Positions 10,345 to 22,202 of a stretch of 64,000 bases of DNA are shown here, piece by piece (the first letter of the stretch is position 1; every line of letters begins with the position of its first letter). Position numbers and translations under genes: made by a program. The stretch is from NCBI RefSeq assembly GCF_947179515.1, contig NC_067488.1:40032342-40096341 (forward strand), written 5' to 3'. This stretch comes from Apodemus sylvaticus. Taxonomy: Eukaryota > Chordata > Mammalia > Rodentia > Muridae. Under the pieces are notes generated by a model. The model saw only the letters and a program-made list of their open reading frames with translations. It did no database searches and had not been told where the DNA came from.

Positions 10345-10676
10345 TGTCCCTTTAGTGGTTTGTATATGCTCAGCCCAGAGAGTTGCACTATTAGAAGGTG
10401 TGGCCCTGTCAAAGTAGCTGTATCACTGTAGGTGTGGGCTTTAAGACCCTCATCCTAGCAGCCTAGAAGTGAGTATTCTGCTATCAGCCTTCAGATGAAG
10501 ATGTAGAACTCTCAGTTCCTCCTGCACCATGCCTGTCTGGATGCTGCCATGTTCCTGCCTTGATGATACTGGACTGAACCTCTGAACCTGTAAGCCAGCC
10601 CCAATTAAAGGTTGTCCTTATAAGATCTGCCTTGGTCATGGTGTCTGTTCATAGCAGTAAAACCCTAACCAAGACA
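10345..10676 (+). mobile_element. Solo LTR-like repeat, MaLR-type
   Basis: Starts near TGGTTTGTATATGC (about 10357) and ends in AAACCCTAACCAAGACA at 10676, the typical ACA end. The middle shows 'gatgaagatgtagaactctcag' and 'ctgaacctctgaacctgtaagcc', a common rodent LTR text, followed by AATTAAAG as possible polyadenylation signal. The same family appears on the minus strand at 63267-63599. TGTCC occurs both at 10345-10349 and at 10677-10681 and may be the 5-bp target duplication, though the first base of the LTR would then not be TG, so this is tentative. Confidence 0.6.
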
Positions 10677-10681
10677 TGTCC

Positions 10682-12130
10682 CCGGGTGTCCTTGGATATC
10701 CATAATTTTTCCACCATGTAGCCTATAATTTTTCACTCAACATACAGTGGGAACAAAATATTCTTCTCCTGGCAATGTCTATATCAAACCTAATGTCACC
10801 ACACTATGACCATCAGAGAATAACACTTGCTGTGTGTTTTATGATATAGATTTGCTCAATTATGCATAGGCAAAGTAACCTCCACCAACAAGAGAGAATG
10901 ATTTCCCCACAAAATCTGCAAAAGCATAACCACTTTGTCTACTCCCTCTAGCAACCTGACTATTTTCTTAGCTTCCAATAACTATCAATTTGTGAGGACA
11001 GTTTCTGCAATGTCTATGCATTTGATCTTTAACTCAATAAGCCATTTTTCTTAAGATAATAAATTGATCATGTCAATAATATTATATTCTAAGAAGCTGT
11101 ATTTTTCCTTTACAGACTTTGGTCAGGTCAGTACCATGTGGAGAGAGATGGAATCTGGCTGTAGTTGAAATGAGCTTAAGAGAATACTGATGAGAACTGA
11201 TGAGATATGATTATAGAGCACAATGCACTATGAAATATTTTATATTCCTAGCTCTTTACATGATCCTATGTTCTTCAGTGACAGTTGGCTCTTGGACTTT
11301 TGGGAACAGGAGAGAGTCTAAAAGGCAGCAGAGGCTGAGAGAGGAGAGAAAGGTGAGATTAGAGAAAATAGTTGTAGAAGTAGAGTCCAGGAGACAGAAG
11401 AGTGGAGTCGGAGAATAAAAATAAGAAAGATGAATAGGGCTAGAAAAGAAGAGAGAAGAGATTTTGAAGAGTAAAACTTAAGAGACAGTTGAAAGTGAAA
11501 TGGACAGTTGGTGACAGTTGACCCAGGAGAAGCTGAGTCAAGCCAGAGAAGAACCCACAAACTAGCTATGTAAGTTTATAGAGACAAAGAATTATAAAAC
11601 AAAAAGGCACACTTTGAAGGTTTTTATTCTGTTTTTTTTTTTTCTTTTTCTCAGAAAGCTATAACACATGAATTGGCTTCTACTGTCTTGGAGAACCTAG
11701 AGATAATAGGCTTGGTTTATGGAATTCTTGCTGGCCAAACAACATTTGAAAACAAGCTTAGAAATTTGATTGCCTCACCATATTAGGTCTGCTTTTATCA
11801 GACATCAGGAACTATATTTTTCCACATAGCATCCATTGATACTGACTAGAAGCCTGTGTGGTTTTTGTGCTTCAACAAATAAGAATACTGGGGCTGGAAA
11901 TCATCAAATCCCTGTAGCCAATACTAGAGTAGGATGTTGTTACTAGTGTTTGATACTGAGAAATGTTAATTTCAAGAAGTCTGACACAGAAGCCATTTTT
12001 AAACGTTTTATTTGGGTCCTAGAATGATGGATGGTTTTAAGTGTTTATGCAGTACTTTTTCAGAGGAACTGAATTAGCTTCCCTTATCAGGTGACTCATA
12101 ACTTCTTGATAAATCTGATTCCAACAGAAT
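10682..12130. other. Unique sequence, no gene recognised
   Basis: AT-rich, with a purine-rich stretch (AGAG-type) about 11300-11480 that gives chance frames on both strands. No splice-bounded exon, domain or RNA gene is visible. Confidence 0.5.
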
Positions 12131-12137
12131 CTAGTAA

Positions 12138-12539
12138 CCTTTTAGGGTTTCTATTGCTGCAACCCAACACCAAGATCAAAAAGCAAACTTGGGAGAGAGA
12201 GATTTATCTGATGCCCAGTAACAAATTGTTCATCATTGCAGGAAGTCAGGACAGGAACTCAAACAAGTCAGGATCCTGGAGGCAGGAGCTAAGGCAGAGG
12301 TAATGGAGGGGGAATTGCTTACTGGCGTATTCCTCATAGCTTGCTCATCCTACCTTCTTAGAGAACCCAGAACTTCCTGCTCAGGAATGGCAGCATCTAC
12401 AATGGAGAGAGCCCATCTTCATTGATCACTAATTGAGAAAACCTTACAGCTGGATCTCATGGAAACATATCTTCAACTGAGGCTTGTTCCTCTTTGATGA
12501 ATCTAGCTTGTGTCAAATTGACATAGACCCAGCCTGTAT
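12138..12539 (-). mobile_element. Solo LTR of the same family as the 54-56 kb MaLR element
   Basis: Read on the minus strand, it runs from near TACAGGCTGGG (12539) through 'agctggat' in antisense, 'attagtgatcaa' and the 'aaaccctaaaa' end near 12138. Blocks line up with the LTRs at 54180-54578 and 55745-56149 in reverse: 'aggaagtcaggacaggaactcaa' and 'gatctcatgg' are both present. It is diverged, with no convincing target duplication. Confidence 0.7.
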
Positions 12540-12649
12540 ACCCTCTTTATTTCTGAATGGGCAATTGAAGTTAGGTACAAATACTCTCAGACACATACTC
12601 ATACACATAATTTGAAACTTAAAAAATCTTCTTAAGAAGGATTTATATT

Positions 12650-12890
12650 TTATGTGTATTGGTGTTTTACTACCTTTATTTATGTATACTATGTGTATGC
12701 CTGATGCTGAAACAGGCCAGAATAGGGAATCAGATCCCCTGGAGTTACTATGAAGGGTCCTTCAAGATTTAGAAGGGCTAGAGACCAGGAAATGATTCAG
12801 ATAACCCGAATTACAGATGGTTATGACCCACTATCTAGGTGCTGGCAAATGCAAGAACAGCAAGTACTCTTTAACACTGAACACTGCAGT
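12650..12890 (-). mobile_element. B3-type SINE interrupted by a foreign segment
   Basis: Antisense B3 text is seen as 'tgtgtatgcctgatgctga', 'ggccagaatagggaatcag' and 'atcccctggagttac' (to about 12750), then resumes at 'attacagatggttatgacc' (about 12811) with 'aagaacagcaagtactcttt'. About 60 bases between the two blocks do not belong to the SINE. Confidence 0.55.
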
Positions 12891-13375
12891 CGCATAAAAC
12901 AAAATATCTTAAAAATATTTTGTTAATTGAGTCTCTTTAATACTAAATTAAGCCAGTAAGGATGTCATTGCAATAAACTGATGCCTTAATGTAAATCCAA
13001 AGCAAGGGAACTTTGAAGCATGAATAAATATTTGAACTCAAGATGGAAAGTCATCAGGAAACAGCCAGCTCCTCTCAGCATCTCTTTCACTGTTGCTTCC
13101 ACAGGGAATCATGATTATGCCTTGTCTTCTAAAGATAGACAGTTGTATAAAGTTGTCCACCAGAACAACAATGAAAGAGATGTCACACTATTCAAATTTG
13201 CTATAAAGAGACTGTCAAGATTTATAAATGCCAGGGAGGAAGAAGTGTTTCAGTTAACCTGAATTATCATCTGCTCTCATTGAATTAAGTCTTTACATTA
13301 GTATTTTCATTTTTGCTGACCATAATGAAACCTAGCACTATGAGAGAGCAGAAAATAATTTATTGTCCAGTCTGT
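12891..13375. other. Unique sequence, no gene recognised
   Basis: An 80-codon frame at 13020-13262 has no recognisable domain. Nothing else is supported here. Confidence 0.4.
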
Positions 13376-15759
13376 TAATTTTGCTTGAACTTCAGACCAG
13401 CCTTAGACCGCAGTGATCTGACAGGGTGCATGGAATTATTTCAATATTCCTGTATCTGTTGAGGCCTGTTTTGTGACCAATTATATGGTAAATTTTTGAG
13501 AAGCTTCCATGAGGTGCTAAGAAGAAGCTATATTCTTTTGCTTTAGGATGAAATTTTCTATAAATATCTGTTAGATCCATTTGATTCATTACTTCGGTTC
13601 ATTTCACTGTGTCTTTGTTTAGTTTCTGTTTCCATGATTTGTCCATTGCTGAGAGTGGGGTGCTGAAGTCTCCCACTATTATTGGGTGAGGTGCAATGTG
13701 TGCTTTGATCTTTAGTAAAGTTTCTTTTATGAATGTGGGTGCCTTGCATTTGGAGCATAGATGTTCAGAATTGAGAGTTTATTTTTCCTTTGACCAGTAT
13801 GAAGTGTTCTTCCTTATCTTTTTTTGACAACTTTTGGTTGAAAGTTGATTTTATCCAATACACAAAAGGCCACTCCAGTTTGTTTCTTGGGACCATTTTC
13901 TTGGAAAATATTTTTCAGCCTTTGACTCTAAGGTAGTGACTGTCTTTGTCACTGAGGTGGGTTTCTTGTATGCACCAAAATATTTGGTCATGTTTACATA
14001 TCCAGTCTGTTAGTCTATGACTTTTTACTGGGGAATTGAGTCCATTCATGTTAAGCAATATTAAGGAAAAGTGATTGTTACTTCCTTTTATTTTTGTTGT
14101 TAAAGGTGGAATTCTGTTTGTGTGGTTATCTCATTTTGGGTTTGTTGAAAGAAGATTACTTTATTGCTTTCTCTAGGGTGTAGTTTCCCTCCTTGTGTTG
14201 GTATTTTCCACCCATTATTCTTTGTAGAGCTGGAGTTGTGGAAAGATAATTGTGTATATTTGGTTTTGTCATGGAATATTCCGTTTTCTCCATCCATGGT
14301 AATTGAGAGTTTAGCTGGGTATAGTAGCCTGGGCTGACATTTTTGTTCTCTTAGGATTTGTATGACATCTGCCCAGGATCTTCTAGCTTTCATAGTTTCT
14401 GGTGAGAAGTCTGGTGTAATTCTGATAGGTCTGCCTTTTTTATGCTACTTGACCTTTTTCCCTTACTGCTTTTAAAATTCTTTCTTTGTTTAGTGCATTT
14501 GGTGTTTTGATAATTATGTGACAGGAGGAATTTATGTTCTGATCCAGTCTCTTTGGAGTTCTGTAGGTTTCTTGTATGTTCATGGGCATCTCTTTCTTTA
14601 GGTTAGGAATGTTTTCTTCTATAATTTTGCTGAAGATATTTACTGGCCCTTTATGTTATAAATCTTCACTCTCTTCTATATCTACAATCCTTAGGTTTGG
14701 TCTACTAATTTTGCCCTGGATTTCCTGGATGTTTTGGGTTACAAGCTTTTTGCATTTCGCATTTCCTTTGACTGTTGAGTCAGTGTTTTCTATGGAATCT
14801 TCAGCCCTTGAGATTCTTTCTTCTATCTCTTGTATTCACTTGTTGGTGTTCTGTCAATCTCCTGATTTCTTTCCAAGATTTTCTGTCTCCAGTGTTGTCT
14901 CCCTTTGTGATTTCTTTATTGTTTCTGCTTCCATTTTTAGATTCCGGATGGTTTTGTTCAGTTCCTTCACTTGTTTCTTTGTGTTTTCCTGTATTTCTTT
15001 AAGGAATTTTTGTGTTTTCTCTTTAAGGGTTTTACCTGTTGACCCATATACTCCTGTATTTCTTAAAGGGAGATATTTATGTCCTTCTTGAAGTCCTCTA
15101 TCAGCACCATGAGATACAATTTTAAATTTAGATCGTTCTTTTCCAGTGTGTTATGGTATCCAGGACTTGTTGTTGCGCGAGAACTGGGTTCAGATGTTGC
15201 CATGTTGCCTTGGTTTTTGCTGATAATGTTCTTACCTTTGCCTTTGACTTCTGGTTATCTCTGGTGTTAGCTGGTCTTGCTGTCTCTGACCGTGCTTTAT
15301 CTGTCCTGAAACTCTGTGTATCTCTACTCCTGGGATTCCTGTTCTCTCTGTGCACAGAGGTATGTAGGCATTCCTGGGAGACCAGTTCTCTTGTGGTGGT
15401 ATTTGTGTATGTTGTTCTGTGGCCCAGAATCAGCTCTTCACTCTTAGGCCTCTCCACAGTCCTGAGAGGTTAGCTATCTCCCTGTGCTACCTGGATATGG
15501 AGCACTGAGGCAGAGAATAGTCCCCAAACAGAGATAGAAACATGAATGCTCCTGCCTGAGGGTTCTGGACAGGTTCCTCAGAGCAGCACAGGTATTCCTA
15601 CCTGTGCTCTTAGGCCTCTCTGAACTCCTGTGGAGGGACCAAAGGATAAAGGGGCAGAAGGAACAGAAGGGGAGTGGTATTGGGGAGGACAGAAGTTTTG
15701 GTGGTTGATGGGTAGTGAGTCTGCTGGGTGCTGAGCAGTAGCTCTGGGACTCTGGAGGT
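13376..15759 (-). mobile_element. Old, 3'-truncated L1 (minus strand), host of a nested L1
   Basis: Minus-strand text covers the endonuclease half of ORF2 (13376-about 14080), a degenerate ORF1 (about 14150-15150; peptide pieces such as MKARRSWADVIQ on the minus strand at 14100-14393) and a 5' UTR (about 15150-15759). ORF2 stops short at the position of residue about 237, so the entire 3' half and tail are missing. The 5' UTR holds the word CTCTTAGGCCTCTC twice, at about 15442 and about 15609, suggesting tandem promoter units. Many stops and indels show age. The nested insertion at 15774-22438 breaks it in its 5' UTR. Confidence 0.8.
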
Positions 15760-15773
15760 GGGAGGGGCTTCTT
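15760..15773. repeat. Left target-site duplication of the second L1
   Basis: GGGAGGGGCTTCTT here corresponds to GGGAGGGGGTTCTT at 22439-22452, 13 of 14 bases identical. Downstream of the right copy comes ACC, giving a TTCTT/A nick site acceptable to L1 endonuclease. Confidence 0.75.
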
Positions 15774-16083
15774 TTGTTTTGTTTTGTTTGTTTTGTTTTT
15801 TTTTTTTGGTTTTTCTTTGTTTTTTTTTTGCTGGTTTTTTTTATTCGATATATTTTTTATTTACATTTCAAATGATTTCCCCTTTTCTAGCTCCCCACTC
15901 CCCGAAAGTCCCATAAGCCCCCTTTTCTCCCCCTGTCCTCCCACCCACCCCTTCCCACTTCCCCGTTCTGGTTTTGCCCTATACTTCTTCACTGAGTCTT
16001 TCTAGAACAAGGGGCCACTCCTCCTTTCTTCTTGTACCTCATTTGATGTATGGATTATGTTTGGGGTATTCCAGTTTTCTAGG

Positions 16084-19000
16084 TTAATATCCACTTATTA
16101 GTGAGTGCATACCATGAGTCACCTTTTGAGTCTGGGTTACCTCACTTAGTATGATGTTTTCTAGCTCCATCCATTTGCCTAAGAATTTCATGAATTCATT
16201 GTTTCTAATGGCTGAATAGTACTCCATTGTGTAGATATACCACATTTTTTGCATCCACTCATCTGTTGAGGGATACCTGGGTTCTTTCCAGCATCTGGCA
16301 ATTATAAATAGGGCTGCTATGAACATAGTAGAGCATGTATCCTTATTACATGGTGGGGAATCCTCTGGGTATATGCCCAGGAGTGGTATAGCAGGATCTT
16401 CTGGAAGTGAGGTGCCCAGTTTTCGGAGGAACCGCCAGACTGATTTCCAGAGTGGTTGTACCAATTTGCAACCCCACCAGCAGTGGAGGAGTGTTCCTCT
16501 TTCTCCACATCCTCTCCAAAACCTGCTGTCTCCTGAATTTTTAATCTTAGCCATTCTGACTGGTGTAAGGTGAAATCTCAGGGTTGTTTTGATTTGCATT
16601 TCCCTAATGACTAATGAAGTTGAGCATTTTTTAAGATGCTTCTCCGCCATCCCGAAGTTCTTCAGGTGAGAATTCCCTGTTTAACTCTGTACCCCATTTT
16701 TTAATAGGGTTGTTTGGTTTTCTGGAGTCTAACTTCTTAAGTTCTTTATATATATTGGATATTAGCCCTCTATCTGATGTAGGATTGATAAAGATCTTTT
16801 CCCAATTTGTTGGTTGCCGATTTGTCCTCTTGATGGTGTCCTTTGCCTTACAGAAACTTTGTAATTTTATGAGGTCCCATTTGTCAATTCTTGATCTTAG
16901 AGCATACGCTATTGGTGTTCTGTTCAGAAATTTTCTCCCTGTACCAATGTCCTCAAGGGTCTTCCCCAGTTTCTTTTCTATTAGCTTCAGAGTGTCTGGC
17001 TTTATGTGGAGGTCCTTGATCCATTTGGATTTGAGCTTAGTACAAGGCGATAAAGATGAATCAATTCACATTCTTCTGCATGCTGACCTCCAGTTGAACC
17101 AGCACCATTTGTTGAAAAGGCTATCTTTTTTCCATTGGATGTTTTCAGCCCCTTTGTCGAGGATCAAGTGGCCATAGGTGTGTGGGTTCATTTCTGGATC
17201 TTCAATCCTATTCCATTGATCTGCCTGCCTGTCACTGTACCAATACCATGCAGTTTTTAACACTATTGCTCTGTAGTATTGCTTGAGGTCAGGGATAATG
17301 ATTCCCCCAGACTTTCTTTTGTTGCTGAGAATAGTTTTAGCTATCCTGGGTTTTTTGTTATTCCAGATGAATTTGTTAATTGCTTTTTCTAACTCTGTGA
17401 AGAATTGAGTTGGGATTTTGATGGGTATTGCATTGAATCTGTATATTGCTTTTGGCAAAATGGCCATTTTAACTATATTGATTCTGGCGATCCATGAGCA
17501 TGGGAGGTTTTCCCCATTTTTTGAGGTCTTCTTCCATTTCCTTCTTCAGAGTCCTGAAGTTCTTGTCGTAAAGATCTTTCACATTTTTGGTAAGAGTCAC
17601 CCCAAGATACTTTATACTGTTTGTGGCTATTGTGAAGGGGGTCATTTCCCTAATTTCTTTCTCAGACTGCTTATCCTTTGAGTATAGGAAGGCCACTGAT
17701 TTGCTTGAGTTGATTTTATAACCTGCCACTTTGCTGAAGTTGTTTATCAGCTGTAGGAGTTCTCTAGTGGAGTTTATTGGGTCACTTAGGTAGACTATCA
17801 TATCATCTGCAAATAATGATAGTTTGACTTCTTCCTTTCCAATTTGTATCCCTTTGACCTCCTGATGTTGTCGAATTGCCCGAGCTAGTACCTCAAGTAC
17901 AATATTGAAAAGATAAGGAGAGAGGGGGCAGCCCCGTCTAGTCCCTGATTTTAGTGGGATTGCTTCAAGTTTCTCTCCATTTAGTTTGATGCTGGCTACC
18001 GGTTTGCTGTATATTGCTTTTACTATGTTTAGGTATGGGCCTTGAATTCCCGTTCTTTCCAAGACTTTAAGCATGAAAGGATGCTGAATTTTGTCAAATG
18101 ATTTTTCAGCATCCAATGAAATGACCATGTGGTTTTTTTCTTTGAGTTTGTTTATGTAGTGGATTGCATTGATGTATTTCCGTATATTAAACCAACCCTG
18201 CATTCCCGGGATAAAGCCTACTTGATCATGGTGGATGATCGTTTTGATGTGTTTTTGGATTCGGTTGGCAAGAATTTTATTGAGTATTTTTGCATCGATG
18301 TTCATAAGGGAAATTGGTCTGAAGTTCTCTTTCTTTGTTGGATCTTTGTGTGGCTTTGATATCAGCGTAATTGTGGCTTCGTAGAAGGAATTGGGTAGTG
18401 TTCCTTCTGTTTCTATTTTGTGGAATAGTTTGAAGAGTATTGGTGTTAACTCTTCTTTGACGGTCTGATAGAATTCTGCATTGAAACCATCTGGTCCTGT
18501 GCTGTTTTTGGTTGGAAGACTTTCTATGACTCCTTCTATTTCTTTAGGTGTTATGGGACTGTTTAGATGATCTATTTGGTCCTGATTTAATTTTGGTATT
18601 TGGTATCTGTCAAGGAAATTGTCCATTTCCTCCAGATTCTCCAGTTGTGTTGAGTACAGGCTCTTGTAGTAGGATCTGATGATTTTTTGGATTTCCTCAG
18701 TTTCCGTTGTTATATCTCCCTTTTCATTTCTAAGTTTGTTAATTTGGATACTTTCTCTGTGCCCTTTGGTCAGTCTGGCTAAGGGTTTATCTATCTTGTT
18801 GATTTTCTCAAAGAACCAGCTCCTGGATTCGTTAATTCTTTGTACGGTTCGCTTTGTTTCCAATTGATTGATTCCAGCCCTGAGTTTGATGATTTCCTGC
18901 CTTCTACTCCTCCTGGGTGAATTGGCTTCTTTTTGTTCCAGGACTTTCAGGTGTGTCATTAAGCTGGTAATGTATGCTCTCTCCATTTTCTTTTTGGAGG

Positions 19001-19910
19001 CACTCAGGGCTATGAGTTTACCTCTTAGCACTGCTTTCATTGTGTCCCAAAGATTTGGGTATGTTGTGCCTTGATTTTCATTAAATTCTAAAAAGTCTCT
19101 GATTTCTTTCTTTAGTTCTTCTTTGGTCAAGGTGTCATTGAGTAGAGTATTATTCAGCCTCCATGTTTATGTGGGCTTTCTGTTGTTTTTGTTGCTACTG
19201 AAAATCACTCTTACACCATAGTGATCTGATAGGAGGCATGGGATTAGTTCGATCATCTTATATTTGTTGAAGTCTGCCTTGTGTCCAATTATATGGTCGA
19301 TTTTGGAGAAGGTACCATGAGGTGCTGAGAAAAAGGTATATTCTTTTGCTTTAGGGTGAAATGTTCTATAAATATCAGTCAAATCCAATTGGTCCAAAGC
19401 TTCAATTAGTTTTACTGTGTCTCTGTTTAGTTTCTGTTTTCCCGATCGGTCCATTGAGGAAAGTGGAGTGTTGAAGTCCCCCACAATTATTGTGTTAGGT
19501 GCAATGTGTGCTTTGAGCTTTAGTAAAGTTTCTTTTACGAATGAGGGTGCCTTTGCATTTGGCGCATAGATGTTCAGAATTGAAAGTTCTTCTTGGTGGA
19601 TTTTTCCTTTGACCAGCAAGAAGTGTTCTTCTGTGTCTCTTTTGATGACTTTAGGTTGAAAGTCAATTTTATCTGATATTAGAATGGCTACTCCTGCTCG
19701 TTTCTTGTTACCATTGGCTTGTAATATTGTCTTCCAGCCTTTTACTCTAAGGTAGCTTTTATCTTTGACACTGAGGTGTGTCTCCTGTATACAGCAAATT
19801 GTAGGGTCCTGTTTCCTTATCCAGTCTGTTAGTCTATGTCCTTTTATTGGGGAATTGAGACCATTGGTGTTAAGAGATATTAGGGAATAGTGATTATTAC
19901 TTCCTGTCAT
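16084..19910 (-). pseudogene. ORF2p: L1 ORF2, disabled by two stops and two frameshifts
   Basis: Translation from 19910 gives an intact endonuclease domain (N14, E43, D145, D205, H230 present) and then a stop at 19167-19169, replacing residue 248. The frame continues through the Z and RT regions with an intact FADD motif, then shifts by an extra G in a G run (window 17512-17515). In the next frame a CGA-type Arg codon has become TGA (17066-17068), typical of CpG decay. A second extra base near 16651-16653 shifts the frame again before the C-terminal segment 16650-16084. Full ORF2p cannot be made; a 247-residue endonuclease-only product could. Confidence 0.9.
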
Positions 19911-19971
19911 TTTTGATGTTCTTTTTATATTTGAGTGGTTATCTTCTTTTGGGTTTGATAAAGGAAGGTAA

Positions 19972-21195
19972 CTATCTTGCTTTTTCCAGGGTGTAGTTTC
20001 CCTCCTTGTATTGGAGTTTTCCTCCTATTATTCTTTGTAGAGCTGGGTTTGTGGAAAGATATTGTGTAAATTTGGTTTTGTCATGGAATATCTTGGTTTC
20101 TCCATCTATGGTGAATGAGAGTTTTGCTGGGTATAGTAGTCTTGGCTGACATTTGTGTTCTCTTAGAGTCTGCATGAGATCTGCCCAGGATCTTCTAGCG
20201 TTCATGGTCTCTGGTGAGAAGTCTGGTGTGATTCTGATAGGTCTTCCTTTATATGTTACTTGGCCTTTCTCTCTTACTGCCTTTAATATTCTTTCTTTGT
20301 TTAGTGCATTTGGGGTTTTGATTATTATGTGACGGGAGGTATTTCTGCTCAGGTCCAGTCTGTTTGGAGTTCTGTAGTCTTCTTGTATATTCATAGGCAT
20401 CTCTCTCTTTAAGTTAGGAAAGTTTTCTTCCATAATTTTGTTGAAGATATTTGCTGGCCCTTTCTGTTGTAAATCTTCACTCTCATCTATACCTATAATC
20501 CTTAGGTTTGGTCTTCTCATTGTATCCTGGATTTCCTGGATGTTCTGGGATACAAGCTTTTTGCATTTTGTATTTTCTTTGACAGTTGAGTCAATGGTTT
20601 CTATGGTATCTTCGGCATCTGAGATTCTTTCTTCCATCTCTTGTATTCTGTTGTTTATATTTGCATCTATGGCCCCTGATTTCTTTTCAAGGTTTTCTAA
20701 CTCCAAAGTTGTCTCCCTTTGTGATTTCTTAGTTGTTTCTACTTCTGTTTTTAGGTCCAGGATGGTTTCATTCAGTTCCATCATTTTTTTGTCTGTGTTT
20801 TCCTGTAATTCTTTAAGAGATTTTTGTGTTTCCTCTTTCATGACTTCTGCCTGTTGACTCAAGTTCTCCTGCATTTCTTTAAGTTTTTTTTGCCTTTCTT
20901 CTTTATTGGCTTCTATCTCTTGGGCCTTATTCTCCTGCATTTCTTTAAGTGTTTTTTGTGTTTCCATTATACGGGTTTCTAGCTTATTCGTGTTCCCCTG
21001 CATTTCTTTAAGAGATTCATTCATGTCCTTTTTGTGTTCTTCTAGCAGCATCATGAACAGTGATTTTAGATCCAAATCTCGTTTCTCTGGTGTGTTGGCA
21101 TAACCAGGACTTGCTGATGTTGGAGAGTTTGGTTCAGATGCTGCCATATTGCCTAGATTTCTGTTAGTAGCATTCCTGCGTTTGCCCTTTGCCAT
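19972..21195 (-). CDS. ORF1p: L1 ORF1 protein, intact frame (407 aa)
   Basis: Starts with MAKGKRRNATNRN, as in the first L1, and runs uninterrupted to the C-terminal domain. The coiled coil holds three tandem units of about 22 residues on the (E/K)TQK-LKE(M/L)QEN theme (about residues 77-142), one fewer than the other copy. The RRM core (TMRRPNLRIIGI) and the C-terminal SWADLMQTLREHKCQPRLLYP region are conserved. It is 12 residues shorter than the first copy. The frame is open although its partner ORF2 is dead, so any product could act only in trans. Confidence 0.9.
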   Translation of the reverse strand: MAKGKRRNATNRNLGNMAASEPNSPTSASPGYANTPEKRDLDLKSLFMMLLEEHKKDMNESLKEMQGNTNKLETRIMETQKTLKEMQENKAQEIEANKEERQKKLKEMQENLSQQAEVMKEETQKSLKELQENTDKKMMELNETILDLKTEVETTKKSQRETTLELENLEKKSGAIDANINNRIQEMEERISDAEDTIETIDSTVKENTKCKKLVSQNIQEIQDTMRRPNLRIIGIDESEDLQQKGPANIFNKIMEENFPNLKREMPMNIQEDYRTPNRLDLSRNTSRHIIIKTPNALNKERILKAVREKGQVTYKGRPIRITPDFSPETMNARRSWADLMQTLREHKCQPRLLYPAKLSFTIDGETKIFHDKTKFTQYLSTNPALQRIIGGKLQYKEGNYTLEKAR

Positions 21196-22202
21196 CTTGT
21201 TCTCTGGAGCTAATTGGTCTTGTCTCTGGCTGGTGTTTCAGCCTCCTGAGAGGCTATAGGGCTATTTCTGCACCACTGGAGGGCAGGGTTTCCCCTGTTG
21301 CAGATTGCTAATGTGCTTTCCTCCTCTTGGGTGCCCTTGCAGCCCTAGTGTTCTTTGCCCCAGATTGTATCTGTGAGCCAGAAGGTTCCCGTTTGCTCCT
21401 TCAGGGAGTGCTGAGGCTGTATGCTGTAGGGACCTTTTCTGCGTGCTGATCTCTCTGCTGGGCAGCGGAACTCCCAACCGGGTTGGTGCACACAAGGCTA
21501 GCCTAGCTGCTCAGGCCCTGAGTCTAGGCAAAAGCCTGGCAGGCCAATGTCTGAGCAAAGTTCCCCTCAGCTGTGAGTGTTAATTGGGTCTGTCAGGTGG
21601 CTAGGATGGTGGCATGTGCGTGCTCCCTGAGAGTGCTGGGAGAGTCTGTTGGGCTAACAACCTCCTGGCCTGGTCAGCACACAGATGGCCCACCGAGCAG
21701 CCCAGGGCCTGGGGGCAGTCCAGGGCCTGACCGTCTGAGACTCCTGCTATGTCCGCCTCGGGCTATGCCTGTTAGCTGGCTTGGTTTTGTCTGCTGGGTC
21801 CCTCTGGCTTCCAGTAGGCAAAATGGCGGTGGTGCACGCTGGCCCGGGGAAACAAGCTCCTGGCTGGGTTGGCACACAGATGGCCCACTGAGCAACCCAG
21901 GACCTGGGGGCAGTCCAGGGCCTGACCGTCTGAGACCCCTGCTATGTCTGCCTTGGGCTATGCCTGTTAGCAGGTTTGGTTTTGCCTGCTAGGTCTCTCT
22001 GGCTTCCCTTAGGCAAAATGGCGGTGGTGCGAGCATGCTGGCGGGGGGAGGGGGGAACCTCCTGGCCGGGTTTGCACCCTGGTGGCCCTCCGATCAGCCC
22101 AGGGCCTGGGTGCAGGCCAACGCCTGTCGGGCTTAGACCCCCGCGATGTTGGTCTCGGGTTATATTTGCTTACCTCAGTCTGATTTCTCTGGCGACCGAG
22201 AA
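21196..22202 (-). promoter_or_regulatory. L1 5' UTR with tandem promoter units
   Basis: Three similar units can be aligned: starts near 21661, 21855 and 22058 (spacing about 195-203 bp), each with 'ctcctggc.gg' then 'cacacagatggccc' or a variant, then 'agggcctgg..gcag'. CAAAATGGCG, the reverse of a YY1 site, occurs at 21819-21828 and 22014-22023. The arrangement parallels the first L1 5' UTR and the monomeric promoters of murine L1s. Confidence 0.75.
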
